Source: Caenorhabditis elegans
Taxonomy: Eukaryota > Nematoda > Chromadorea > Rhabditida > Rhabditidae
DNA: 64,000 nt
Direction: 5' to 3'
NCBI RefSeq assembly: GCF_000002985.6
Contig: NC_003283.11
Location: 9,982,001-10,046,000, forward strand
Below, piece by piece: positions 11,131-22,967 of this stretch (positions are counted from its first letter, which is position 1; the number at the start of each line of letters is the position of its first letter). Under the pieces are notes generated by a model. That model saw nothing but the letters and a program-made list of their open reading frames with translations. It ran no database searches and was not told the DNA's origin. A program made the translations under genes and the position numbers.

Positions 11131-11450
11131 TGTTATTATCAAAATATAAAAACTGTCACCTCAAATTTGACTGCAGCAACGCGCGCGAAATTTTCGCTCT
11201 CGATTCCGCATGCCGTAAAAACAGTTGGGACCACGGTCTCGCGGGTGATGACAGAAGCGGGAGAAGAGAAAACGCTAGAAACATCAGTTTTTGCGTTGTA
11301 TCTTCGCATTTTCTCGTCTCCGGTTTCTGTCACCACCCGCGGGGCCGTGGTTACAGGTGTTTTTACGCCATGCGGAATCGAGAGCAAAAATTTCGCGCGC
11401 GTTGCTGCAGTCAAATTTGAGGTGACAGTTTTTATATTTTGATAATAACA
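11131..11450. repeat. Foldback (inverted-repeat) element of about 320 bp
   Basis: The first ~85 bases (TGTTATTATCAAAATATAAA..., then CTGTCACCTCAAATTTGACT, GCAGCAACGCGCGCGAAATT) recur as their reverse complement at 11366-11450. Inner parts also pair imperfectly (GGACCACGGTCTCGCGGG against CCCGCGGGGCCGTGG). It lies between the transporter gene and its decayed duplicate. Open frames on both strands here are by-products of the palindrome. It resembles the non-autonomous palindromic repeats common in C. elegans; the family was not checked. Confidence 0.88.
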
Positions 11451-11544
11451 TTTTGTTTTTGTTGAAATGTATTTTTTCAATAAATAAATATATTTTCAAC
11501 AAATACTGGAAAAAATGAAAAACTATCCGCAGAAACGAACGTTT

Positions 11545-11611
11545 GAAATTACAGTACTCTTTGTAGGCGCAAAGGACACGCCTACAAAGATACAAAGAGT
11601 ACTGTAATTTC
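11545..11611. repeat. Short perfect hairpin repeat
   Basis: GAAATTACAGTACTCTTTGT followed by AGGCG pairs with CGCC/CCTACAAAG and ACAAAGAGTACTGTAATTTC across a loop of about ten bases. Sequences around TACAGTACTC are dispersed in C. elegans. It is immediately downstream of the transporter gene's 3' end. Confidence 0.8.
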
Positions 11612-11731
11612 AACTAGAAGATTTAAGTTTTTGTATACTACAGTTTACTTATTTTTTTGAGAATATTTAAAGAACACCGGTAACTTTGATGAAATCTAAA
11701 GCATAGGAAAAAGTAAAAACCGTGATATTTA

Positions 11732-13883
11732 TCATTGAAGAAGCCCATATATTTCCACCGGAGATTTTCCTTTGGTTTCAGGAAGGTACCTGAAATAATC
11801 ATAAGGAATTGTTAAACAAGGAATTAAATCTTACATATAAAAATAGGCTGCTGTGATTGTAAGTGGAACAATAAATAACATAAATGCAAATCCGCCAATA
11901 GATTCGACTAGTTGGAGATAAATGATTGGACAAATAAAAGATCCGGCAAATCTGAAATTCAAAAATTCAAATATTAATCTAGTGCAAAATGCAGAAACTC
12001 ACTGTACGGAAGTGCTATAACTCTGCATTTTAGAAATGGTTCCAGGTGGAGCAAGTTCTGCTCCAATGAAGACTGCAGCCGGTCCAATTCCAATGCTAAA
12101 AACAAATGTGAATAATACAAATAATGCCAAAAATGGCCAAGCGAGGAATGAATCTTTCGTAGAGTCGTATAAGAATACCAGGGACATCATAAAAATATTT
12201 ATAAGAGCAAGAACTAAAAGAGATGTGATAAGAAGTGGACGACGGCCAATCTAAATTAAAATGTGATAATAATCCAGTTTAAAAATAATAATTATAGAAA
12301 CCTTATCCATAGCTATGGCAGCTAGTAGTGCTGAAACTATCGATGCAAAACTGCATAAACTGTTTGCCACTGCGGATCCCTCTGGTGAAAATCCAATTGT
12401 TTGTAATAAAAACGTCCCGAAGAATGAGATGGCAACAATACCACTGAAAATTGTATATTCTTGCTATTATGTCGCCTTACAAAATCATTTTATGTCGGGA
12501 TTTTCCGAATATGACTTTTTAAAAAGTTTTTAGGTGTTACGTTTGAAATTTGACATCTGTAATTTAATTCCGAAGGGAACACTGAAAACCCCAAAAAATG
12601 TGTTGGAAAACATAAAAACTGCAAAAAATGGTAGTAAATGGATAAGTTTACCAAACACTCGTGGGTAACAATTACAGGATCTTTTTCTTACCTAAAAGCT
12701 ACTGAAAAGTTGATAGCAACAGCAAGTGACAATGCTTGTGCACATCCCTTATCCTTCAAAATTTGTCGAAGGCTCTTTTCTTTCACTCCATTATCGATAA
12801 TTCTCAAATCTTCCATAATTTTCTTGATATGACATGTTTCACCATAATACACTTTTATAGCCGATTCTCCTTCAGAAATCTTTCCGATTGATAGTAAGTA
12901 TGTAGGACTATCATGGAATGTTGTGATATTTACCAAAATGTGTAGTACACATGGTATTGTTTCAATAAAAAAAATATATTTCCACTGGGTTACTGTTCCT
13001 AGTACATATGGGGTTCCAAGAGTTGCTGCTAAGAGGAATGCACAATTTCCGATGAGACCGCTAAGAGAGTTGGTTAAACCACGGAACTTGGCTGCAAATA
13101 TGGAAAATATTAGTAGTTCAATTTCAAATGATACCTGGACTAATCTCTGTTAAAAATACACCTTGTGCAGATATTCCAATTGCAAATGCAATACCAGAAA
13201 GGATTCTCGAAATAGGTAAAAGTTCACATAATCTCAATGAATATGCCAGACCAAATACTGGCGCAGAGAATAATTGTAAAATAGCAGCCAAAAGAAGACT
13301 ATTTCGTGGCCCAATTGATTGTAATAGGAAAATTGAAATATATGCTCCAATCATGGCTCCAATAAATAAACATCCAGCTAGAGAAGACCATATCAATGAA
13401 AGCTGAGATGATGAGAGTTCATATGAATAACGACTGAAAGTGTGGGAAATGAGGAGTTAGGCAATATTTTCCAAAATGTTTTGAATGAGTGACAAGGTAT
13501 TTTCAAACATAACTTACGCAAAATGAATGTTTCAGTTTTTTCCAAGCCTTATTTAGTTTGATTGGTGTCATTTCAAGAATGAACATTATTAAATGTTTGT
13601 TTGAAACAATTCATTGACTGAAGATAACTTCAAAAATAAGTTTTCAATTTTTATTTCCCTACTACTTTGCGAATTCAGACATCTGAGGTTCAAAATTTTT
13701 AACATACTTTTGTAAATTATCTACTATGAATTGCTGGAGAATTTCAGATAACGGATTGACTGCCGAGATCAAGTATCCAAAATGAAAACCACCGGCAAAC
13801 GTAGCAACTACGGACGTTGCAAGAAGACGTGTAGTCAGATGAGGTGGCGTTTCAAGATTCCGTTCCAAGGGTAACACTTTCAT
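11732..13883 (-). CDS. MFS sugar-transporter-like protein
   Basis: Seven exons in reading order (13666-13883, 13135-13433, 12692-13091, 12302-12443, 12003-12250, 11835-11951, 11732-11789) join in frame to 493 residues with about twelve hydrophobic segments. Sugar-porter signatures are present: GGFHFGYLISAVNP in the first membrane span, the loop motif IGRRPLL after span 8, GPAAVFIGAELAPP, and the C-terminal PETKGKSPVEI motif. The usual span 2-3 motif is weaker (IGPRNSLL). It is therefore a plasma- or vesicle-membrane facilitator of the GLUT/SLC2 type; substrate unknown. A CACTTTTCAG acceptor directly precedes the ATG, so the start is likely trans-spliced. A 3' fragment of this gene was duplicated towards trpp-6. 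Confidence 0.9.
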
Positions 13884-14087
13884 TCTGAAAAGTGAAATCT
13901 TTGGAACAACTTCAACTGAAGTACTCGCTGTATTGAATAACAATAAAAAACTTAAGAATGGAAAAATTGAAAGAAAAGCATGTGTGTCTGAACGTGGGTA
14001 TGGTTGAGGAAATGAAGTGGTGAAAATAGTGATATATTGTGTATGTGTATCGTAAGAAGGGCAGAACTTGTTTCGCTGGTTCTCAGT

Positions 14088-14282
14088 CTATATCAACAAA
14101 ACCGCTGCAAATGCTGATAATGCCAATAAGAAGATTGAAACATATAAGAGATATGATGGAACGATGTTACGGGAACTTTGAAGTTTCTTGTGCCTTCTGA
14201 TGCTCTTTAAACCAACCAGATCTTTGATGGTTGTGCTTAAGTTAAAGGAACTTGCGAATTTCACCAAATTGAATAAGGTGTT
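14088..14282 (-). other. Open frame without ATG ending in a hydrophobic tail
   Basis: On the minus strand a 64-codon frame runs from a TAG at 14283-14285 to a TAG at 14088-14090. It ends in VPSYLLYVSIFLLALSAFAA followed by VLLI, a plausible C-terminal membrane anchor, preceded by a basic stretch (SIRRHKKLQSSR). It has no start codon, and I could not find an upstream exon in phase. It may be a last exon, a relic, or chance. Confidence 0.25.
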
Positions 14283-14290
14283 CTAGATTA

Positions 14291-15093
14291 CTCACTTGTA
14301 GTTACACACCTAGTGCAAAATGTACAAGCTTCATTTGAAACATAAACAGTTAGAGAAAAAATCCACAAAATAAGCGTTTCTTTGAATGGCTCAAATTCGA
14401 TTTTTTTTAAATTCAAATGTTTTGTAGTTTTTATGATTAAAAGTACTTTGCATGATTTTTTCTTTTACTCAATTCTAAACTAATAGTAATAATATTCCAT
14501 CTATCAAACCGCGAGATCTGGCTGAAGCCAGGAAAGGTACAGCACTTACAAGCGCAGAGAAAAATTTTCAGATGGCGATTTCAGGGGTTCAGAGTTGAGT
14601 TCCGCCGCTAAAATTTTTGTGGTGATCTAGGCTAAACATAAGCTTGACATACGTCTCGATTCGAAATCCGGGACTAGATTGACCTACTTTCCTTGTTAGA
14701 GTGATCAGAAAATTTGGAACCTACTGTCAGACAGAAGGTTAGAACTGATAACGTAAATCCCCAAAATTTCAAAATAATTTATAAGCTGCGAAAAAATTTA
14801 TAAATTTTGATCGATCAGTTACAATGAAATATGGAACTTATTCAATTTCTTTCTGTATTTACACTGGTTTGAATTTTACACCCTTTCTCCTTTAAATTAG
14901 CATATTAATTGACAATCGACAGTTTCGCAAAACTTGTGTTTTAAAGGTAAAAAACAAATATGTTTTTACGTGTCCTTTTGGTCCTTGTTAAATTCCGAAA
15001 AAAATACCGTACTCACACTGTTTATAAAAACTTTATTTATTTTCTAATCATTTTGAATTAAATTTTCTACCAAGAAGCGAGTAGCATAAAACT
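14291..15093. other. Intergenic, no gene seen
   Basis: AT-rich sequence between the transporter gene and the kinase-like pseudogene. I see no open frame with usable splice sites and no repeat that I can define. Confidence 0.5.
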
Positions 15094-16481
15094 ATGGATA
15101 AAACGCTTGACGTTACCAACTTATCTCCCGGCACTCAGGTATTTTTTTTTGTTTTTCGGATATCCTCCTCAATTCCAATCCAATTACAGGTGTACAAGTG
15201 GACAATCGACAAGAAAATTGCACAAGGAGATTTCAATTTTATTTACATGTGTAATGGATCCAGCAACATGTCTAATTACAAACAGTTTGCGTTAAAATGT
15301 GAAAGTGCACAGAGCCCTTTGCAGGTGGAATATCAAGCTTGAAAAATGTAAAAATTAAGAATCATATTTCAGATGTTGAAAGTGGAGGCGTATGTTTTAC
15401 AGAAGATTGCTAAACGGGGGTCTCGTCATTTCTGTGACATAGAAGATATTGGAAAGTTTCAAGGAATTCACTACATTGTCATGCATATGATTGGACGAGC
15501 ATTAGTGGTTTGTTTCTTTTGAAGAGGGTTTACATTAGAACCGTTGCAGTTAAAAATATCAAGAATCTATTGTAGTCTGAATGTAAACTCGAAGTGTTCT
15601 TGGCACAGTTTTACGGTTGGGAAAATTCGCAGTTGTTCTTTTTTCCATTTGTTATGACTCAATATTGAAAACTGAGATTTTACAGATGTTCAAAGCTTTT
15701 CACTTTTCAGGACTATATGAAAACCTCCGTGACTGGAGCAATCTCAGTCAATTGTGCTCTCAGCGTGGGAGTTTAACTCATTGAAGCACTCGAAGATCTT
15801 CACAATTGTGGTTATATTCATCGAGACCTAAAACCTTCAAATATCTGTTTCGGACGGAAAGATCGTAACGAACTTGGAAAGTTGTATCTTTTGAGTTTTG
15901 GAATCTCACGACGGTATTTGGATTCTAAGGTAAAAATGCTCAGCGTTCGTAGTTAGTTCTTTATAATAAGTTCAAACAGTGCTATCATGAATTGCGATTT
16001 TTTGTTTAAGAACCAAATGCGAAAAGCTCGCAATCAGGTGGAATTTCGTGGAACCGTCCGATATGCTTCGGTAAATTGCCATCAGCTGCAGGAACTTAAC
16101 AGGAAGGATGATTTAGAATCAGCTCTCTACGTTATTGTTGAAATGATCACTGGACAACTTCCATGGAAAGGTCTTCCAGATGATGCTGCAGTTGCACGAG
16201 TTAAACAACAAAGTCGTCAGCCACATGGAATCACTCAATTCATATGAGAGCACCTTGTCCGATGGAAGAACTCCGTGAAGTGATGATTCTAATTGATTCC
16301 TACAATTATTTCACAGCTCCCGATTACGCTAATATCTGCAACGTGGGTTCTCAACTGTAAATAATTCTGTTGATTTTCATGATGCTTTTAGATTCTTCGT
16401 CGGGCAATGCGCAGAAACCCTCAACCAGAACATCCGTATGATTGGGAACATGGAGGAACTAATTCACTTGGAGATTTTTAA
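15094..16481 (+). pseudogene. Casein kinase 1/TTBK-like kinase, apparent pseudogene
   Basis: Exons 15094-15138, 15190-15324, 15373-15507, 15711-15929, 16011-16342 and 16392-16481 reconstruct a nematode CK1-type kinase. Features seen: a degenerate glycine loop (AQGDFNFIY), the ATP lysine in FALKC, the catalytic loop IHRDLKPSN, RGTVRYAS and the DDLESALYV helix. Three lesions stand out. An in-frame TAA at 15774-15776 sits where CK1 kinases have Gln (GV*LIEALEDLH). The DFG aspartate is serine (LLSFGISR). A frameshift near 16230-16246 ends one frame at TGA 16245-16247 while the family-like sequence (APCPMEELREVM) continues in another. Splice sites are otherwise intact and an AATAAA follows at 16504, so decay may be recent. 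A sequencing error could explain one lesion but hardly all three. Confidence 0.78.
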
Positions 16482-16503
16482 CTAAAATTTCTGTCGTTCC
16501 CTG

Positions 16504-16509
16504 AATAAA
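16504..16509 (+). terminator. Poly(A) signal after the kinase-like pseudogene
   Basis: AATAAA lies 22 bases after the terminal stop codon, suggesting that the locus may still be transcribed. Confidence 0.5.
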
Positions 16510-19117
16510 GAATGTGGCAATTACTATGTTTTCTTTTTTTTTGGAAGTGTTTCCAAATCGTCAAGTTAATTAGAACTGTATATACGGTATTTTCCATATT
16601 AGACTTACACCCCACTGCTCTATTGTATATCGATTGTATTTACAATTAGTTGCATCAAAAATATTTTACAAGCCAAAAATTAATAAATCTTTGCACATAT
16701 TATGTCGATTGACAATTTTTGGCAAAACTGAAGGGAACCGAGATAAGTAGGAAAAGTGAATCAAAGTGAAGCAATGGGTGCAGGTTAAATAGGGAAAATA
16801 TGGTAGTTTGTAACTTTTGAACAAATGTGAAACTACTTGAAATTTTATTTTCTGTTTAAAAACTGGCGCGGTATCGTACATCTAAAAAATGATAATCTAA
16901 TTCTCCTTTATAATTTAACACAATTTTATATATATATTTCCATGCATGTGTCATGTATCAATTTGTCGCAAAGCTCTGAAACTCTTTTTTTTCCCACACA
17001 CCAAAAATGTACTCCATTTGCGTCATTGTGATACCTTTCTTCTCCTTTTTTATAGCTATACGAATACGAAATTTTGTACGGTGTTGATGTAATCGTTCAA
17101 AATAATATCAGTTTTTATTCGGGCAATTTGAACTAATTTACGTTTTGATAACATATGATAAATTGCTTAAGGGTATGTTGGTGTCCTTCTACGCGATGTT
17201 TGTGGTTTGCAAACGCATCTGAAATATTGATGGCCATGAGTATTTTAGAAACGGCTAACGACCTTTTTTGATTCATCACATATTTTCTTTGTGCATGAAA
17301 ATTTTATTATTAGAGATGAAAATATTCTGGTAAAATGTGAAAAGTTCCTATAAAAAGCTTAAAAAAATAAAATTGTATTTTTCTTTCTGATAATATTTTC
17401 CAATAAGTCTATCATGGAGGTAATAATAAATCAAATTTCCAAGTTACACACTCCCATGATAATTTTACGATATATAATAAAAAAGGGAATAATTTTTTTC
17501 CAAAACCTTTTGTGCCATAATTTCAAGTTTTATGATTGTACACATATCTTTTGTAGTGTATATAGTCAGTTTTCTGTGTTTCTGTTCCATTTCTAGCTTC
17601 ACTTTCATCTGCTTTTTATTTGCTCTTTCTTTTTCTTCAGAGCTCTCCGGGGCTGCCGATTCTGATTGCCTTCTTGCCTGACTTCTCCCTGGCAACCAAG
17701 AATATAGGCGGAGTCTATTCCATTCGCTTTCGTTGTTTCGGGATCTTATTTCGCTCAATCTCAATCTCACACCTCTTCATTCGCTCCTTTTTTAATCAAT
17801 TTCATGGATTGGTTTTTGGCACTAAATTGAAATGTACATAAAAGAGTTCTTGGAAGTAATAATAATAAATTAATATAAAGTGTATGTAATCCTATGTAAC
17901 ATATTTTCTTTACCCACAACCTTCCTTTTTGTACAAAAGTTATTAGAAAATATACATTAATTTACAAAATATATACATATTAACTTATTAAGCATCTAAA
18001 TTTCATGTATCTCCAAGAGAGGTTCAACTGAAAACTTGAAAAGAAACAAACCATTTTTTTCCAGAAAATCAAGTATCCTCTAAAAGAGTAAAAGAAAGCA
18101 ACTAGTGAATAAAAAGAAAAATGCAATCAAAGTGAAACAGCCAATGAATGTTTTGCATAAAAGCAGAACGTTCTGAAAACGAAGGCAATAAAAAGTATTT
18201 GCGATATTTAGTAAATTCAATTTTCTTGGATTTCCTCATGATATTTATTGTTTGTCTAGCCATATTCGTAGGCGTTATAAAATAAATTAAAATACAAAGG
18301 AAATGATTGCAAATTGACTTTATGCAAAATTATCTCATTTTAAATGCTTGAAAGCTTCAAAAAATTAATATAAATATTTGGATCTTTTCTTCATTTTGCA
18401 AACCCTTTTTTTAGAGCTTTCAGTTTTCCGACAAAATTAAATTTACTTTCTCGGTCGGTTTTTATTTTGTGATTCCATTAAAGCAGCCACGTAAAACAAT
18501 AAAAACCGAGAAAACCTGATCAACCATTTGAGAGTATTTTATGAAAAACTAAAAAAAAATGATATAAATAATTTAGGAAAATATTTTTCAACGGTATTTC
18601 TATTTCAATTAATTTTATTCAACAGTTAAAATAACGGACGAATTTCAGAAATCTGGAAAACGTTATCATCGTAAACTTACAAGTCTAATAATACAATAGA
18701 TTTTTTATCGTAACTTTTATTTTATATTCTTTGTGACCTGGCATCAATAAATCCAATAAACCTCTACTCTCTCAGAAATTTATTACCAATCATTTGTATC
18801 TACAAATCAACATCATTTTATTCACACGCTCTTTTCGTGGGATTTGCGTCAATCTGAGTTGTTATTTGAAGAAAGTTTATGAGAAATTTTTGTAATTTTA
18901 TTAGATTCAAGGCACGCCAAAAAAAAGCGGTTGAGTGAAATACCAATGTTTCCAACTTCACCTGTTTCGTTTTTGCTCGCCCTCGTTTTAAAATTCATTC
19001 CGCTATAATTGATTTTCAATTTTTGATTTCTATTTGTTTATTACTTTATGATATTATTCAGTTATATTTCGCCCAATTCATCAAACAGAAAACAAAGTGG
19101 CGGGGAATCAAGGAGAA
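16510..19117. other. Intergenic, 2.6 kb without a supported gene
   Basis: AT-rich DNA with T-runs. Around 17590-17800 there is a pyrimidine-rich, less AT-rich patch (TTCTTCAGAGCTCTCCGGGG and following) that looks like promoter sequence rather than coding sequence. An ORF on the minus strand across this patch has no domain and no splice support. The 5' control region of the serine-rich gene at 19118 should lie in the right-hand part. Confidence 0.5.
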
Positions 19118-20564
19118 ATGAATGGCAATTTTGGCCAATATATTAACAACTGTGACAATTTGGATGAGCAAATCAGTGTTACAGATTTCATTAAAACTCT
19201 GAAGAAAGTTAGTTTTAAATTAAAAATGCAAATTACCGTATTTCCTCTATCATTCTTTTTTACAAGACTAATCGTCTCGTATGGGCGCAAGACTATTAAA
19301 ACTTGAATTATTAATAGAGATAACGAAACTTTTTTACTTTTACATACATTTTTCGTGGCTTTAGGTTGAATCGTCCGACACCCTGAATGGTCGAGAAAGT
19401 GTTTCATCAAGTTCATCAACCGACAAACTTTCAAAATTGCCGGAAGATGGTCGTAGAGTTGATAAAAAGAACAGTGCAAACGATTTGCTTCAAACAATGC
19501 GCAAACGATTTGTTCACCGAGCGACGGAGCCAATATTCCACGCCTTACCAGAGGCGCAGGTAAGCAGGTGTGTGCCTCCTCTAACTGCCTTCTATTTGTC
19601 GCATGTTCTTGATGTTGTTGTCTTTTTCAAATGGAATTTGAAACTTGAATCTAAAACTTATTTTTGTCTATTCAAAACCACACACCAATAGGAAAACTGG
19701 GATATTTGCCAATTTTTTGCCAATTTCGGTGAAACTCAATGTAGAACAACTTTTGCATTCAAACCGTAAAGTTTAATGTTTTCCGATTAAGAAACTTCAG
19801 ATTATTGTCTCTAATTTTTATATTTTATTCCTGTTATGAATATATTTAAGACTCAAAATTTTCGAATAATTTTTTTTTCAAATTTAGTACCAACTTGAGC
19901 AAAAACACATCATAGTCTCATTTGTATTTCAGCAATGACTTCATTAAAAAGTGATATTCAATTGAATTCGGTTTCTTCAACCAAAACTGTGAAGTAAAAA
20001 CAGTTTGCTTTATGATTTTTGATACATATTTGTTCTAGATAGTATTAATTTTCAAAAACATTCCAGAGCTTACCATTAGATGTTAGTTATTTAGTGTGCC
20101 TATAGTAAAACACTTAGTTCATTTACCAAACAAAACTCCACCTTTAAGTACCAAAATCTCAATCAGTACAAATTTCCTGATAAAGTTTGAAAATATATTC
20201 ATAATTTTACTTACCATCGGTCATTTTTTAATTGGAAACTCTTAAAATTACTGTACTGAAGCTTGTAATGAAAAACCTGTTTCCAATTTCCCTCATTTCC
20301 TGGTCCACGAGTGAAATTCCGATTAAAACTATCAAAACATCTCAATAAACTTGTTTTCTGTTTCAGGAACGTCGACTCGTCAGCGGAAGGGACTGCGGCA
20401 CTTCCTCCTCGAGTATCAGCCTCGGCAGGAAGCCGAAAGTTTTCGAAGGAGGATGCGGTGCCAACGACGACCTCCTAAAAATGCCAAGTTTTGAGTCGAC
20501 GTTAGACCGGAAAACTGATTCTGATCCAACACTTTCTAAAACTCATAAATACCACGTCTCGTAA
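19118..20564 (+). CDS. Unrecognised small serine-rich protein
   Basis: Exons 19118-19207, 19365-19559 and 20367-20564 are all phase 0 and give 160 residues. I do not recognise the family. The protein is hydrophilic and probably cytosolic or nuclear: an acidic N terminus (NCDNLDEQISVTDFIKTLKK), a serine run (ESVSSSSSTDKLSKL), a basic helix-like segment (LLQTMRKRFVHRATEPIFHA), a second serine run (TSSSSISLGRKPKVF) and a C-terminal PSFESTLDRKTDSDPTLS. No signal peptide or membrane segment. Codon use and clean splice sites argue that it is real. The frame extends upstream to a GTG, but the first ATG is at 19118, below a TCAAACAG possible acceptor. An AATAAA follows at 20634. The 800-bp second intron holds nothing obvious. 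Confidence 0.75.
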
Positions 20565-20633
20565 TCTTTCCTATTCTTAGACAATCATCTAGTCTACGAT
20601 TTCCATATTTCTCGAACAAACAGGCTAATATAC

Positions 20634-20639
20634 AATAAA
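20634..20639 (+). terminator. Poly(A) signal of the serine-rich protein gene
   Basis: AATAAA lies 70 bases after the stop codon at 20564. Confidence 0.6.
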
Positions 20640-22050
20640 TGCATATGTTCATGAATATTTAATATAAATTTCGCTTTTTATTATGTTCTCTCCATTTTCT
20701 CTCCGGCTCCACATGCTTCTAAATACCACTTTTATTCTCAATTGTACTTAAAAATACTACGTTCTTTTCATAAACGTACTTTGTCTGTTACATTACAATT
20801 GGTTCCTTTTGCATTTGCATCTGCATCTGCCATTCGTTTTTTTCATCTTTTTTGCAATGTTAGATCGTTGCTGTCGGAAAGGAAAATGAGATATGAGTGA
20901 CAGAAGAGGGATGTAGTGGACACAAGAGGGTGAGAGAAACCAGTTTGTGGCCGGTACTCTAAACGCACCGGACATCTTCTTCGAATTCTACAAAGAGACG
21001 TCATCTTTTTCAGCGGCTGGCTACAAAATCGACTGACATGATTGTTCTTTCCAATTCTCATTTTAGTTTGTCTTATCGGTTGGAAAAGTAGAACATTTCA
21101 TAAACTAGGTATAGTACTATACATATAGTGATTACATTATTTTTCTTATAGTAAAAACCTGATATCCTAAAGTAATATTTAATCAATTTTAAAGAATGGT
21201 AAACTTTTGAACAATTTTTTGAAACTCCCAATAAATATTGAACAAACGAAACTTATATTATCAATAAGCTTTTTTCAGTTGCCTACTCTCTATGCTAACT
21301 GAAGAACATTCTCTTGTGATTACTATTGTCTTTCAGAGAAGCAGAGAATAAATATAAATATGAACGTTCTGATCAACCATTCTGAATAATGTTAATATTA
21401 ATATATATTCATCTCAATCTTCCAAAAATTCGTCAAGTTAAACCATATATGGTTATGTCTGACTTCTCACCGCCTCCAATCTCTCTTGCATATCCATTGG
21501 AGCGTAAATGCATTGCACTACGTGTACTCCTCTCGGAAACCCCAACAGATAATTTTTTTCGAATCTTTTCAATTTCTTCACCAGCAGCTTTCTCTCAATC
21601 TCTTTTACATCTCATTTTTAAATCCTCTACACCATCATCAATAAGAGCAATAAACATTTGACACCATACAACCATACGTTTGCGTTTTTGAACTTTCTTT
21701 GTCCATTCAATTCGTCTCGTTGATGTCAATCACTCGTCTTTGATAAAATTCTGTCTGTCGCGGACATATTGATGAAAAAACATGTCTGAGCATTATTAAA
21801 ACTAGTCTAAAAATACCAAGCTCAAAGTAGGGAATGCTCTGCTTCACTGGTTGATAAAACTACCATGTGTTCTCCCATGAAAGTATGAAAACTGAAAAAA
21901 AAACAGAGTTGTTATCAGAATAAGAATAACTTATCAGCAATCATAAACTCTCAATTTCACCATATTCGTCTTTCGTTTCTTTCTCACGAATAGTACTTTT
22001 CTCGTTATTTCATAAAATAATTCATGAGAAATTCTCATTTAGAGCTATAT
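20640..22050. other. Intergenic, no gene seen
   Basis: Sequence between the serine-rich gene and the foldback element. ORFs here lack splice support or any recognisable domain. Confidence 0.5.
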
Positions 22051-22410
22051 TACACTCAAAATAATAAAACTGCGTGGCGTGTACTGCAGAAGACCTCATA
22101 TTTAGGCCCCGCCTTTTTCTCGTCCACTCACGGAGAAAAGGCAAAAATTTGGGGACCGACCAATATCAGGCCGCCGACATCCTACGGGTTCCACGCGCCG
22201 CTATGTTTAACTCGCAGCGGGCGGAGACAGCTCACCACGCCCGCTGCGAGTTAAACATAGCGGCGCGCGGAACCCGTAGGATGTCGGCGGCCTGATATTG
22301 GTTGGTCCCCAAATTTTTGCCTTTTCTCCGTGAGTGGACGAGAAAAAGGCGGGGCCTAAATATGAGGTTTTCTGCAGTACACGCCACGCAGTTTTATTAT
22401 TTTGAGTGTA
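22051..22410. repeat. 360-bp near-perfect foldback element with TA ends (Tc1/mariner-type MITE?)
   Basis: Two arms of about 170 bases are almost perfect reverse complements around a loop of about 17 bases near 22219-22235 (GGAGACAGCTCACCACG). The outer ends read TA-CACTCAAAATAATAAAAC and GTTTTATTATTTTGAGTG-TA, so the element is flanked by TA, the target-site duplication of Tc1/mariner transposases. The arms are unusually GC-rich for this region (GCGGGCG, GGCCCCGCC). No transposase frame exists, so it would be non-autonomous. Confidence 0.9.
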
Positions 22411-22967
22411 TTTTAAACTATTTTATTTTCCAATTTTCAATCGAATTCTTTTTTGGTTTTTGCACCCCAAATGGCTGTCACAACTGCTGGTACACATATT
22501 CCTCCATTTATTCACATGTTTCTTTCATTACCAAAGGCTAAAGAAAAATCACATGAATGCAACACTTTCTATTTTACACTATAAACTACAAATTTCACGT
22601 TGTCACACAATTATTATCGTTCTCCTCCTACTTTCTGTTTTTAACCAGTCATTTTTAGGTCAATCTCTCATTCCACTTGTCCTCTTCCCATTTATTTGCT
22701 CTTTTCTCGACTTTCCCGCATCTGTTTATTTGATTGACAAACGGTTTTTTACAGACTTCCCCACACTACCGTTTTCACCAACTTCTTCTTCTTCGTCAGT
22801 TTGATAATATTGTGAAATGTGAAAAAAGCGAACTCCGCCTTCGAGCAACCTCATTCCATTTCCTCTCTATAGAGGAGATCTCTACCCTGCCTAAATCGAT
22901 AATCTGTGATTCTTGAAGTCGGGTTCGCTTCTTTTATTACTCGCGACACATAACGAAAATCAACGTC
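22411..22967. promoter_or_regulatory. Upstream region of uda-1
   Basis: This 557-bp stretch between the foldback element and the uda-1 ATG should contain the uda-1 promoter. It is pyrimidine-rich (TTCACCAACTTCTTCTTCTT near 22777) without a clear TATA box. Confidence 0.5.

Noticed and set aside
11139-11480. Open frames on both strands around 11.1-11.5 kb
   Set aside because: They coincide with the foldback element; the similar peptides on both strands reflect the inverted repeat.
17465-17770. 101-codon minus-strand frame rich in charged residues
   Set aside because: No domain, no in-frame splice partners, and it covers a pyrimidine-rich promoter-like patch whose complement reads as Glu/Arg/Lys codons.
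22024-22295. Open frames in the GC-rich foldback near uda-1
   Set aside because: Explained by the GC-rich palindrome, with no transposase or other domain.
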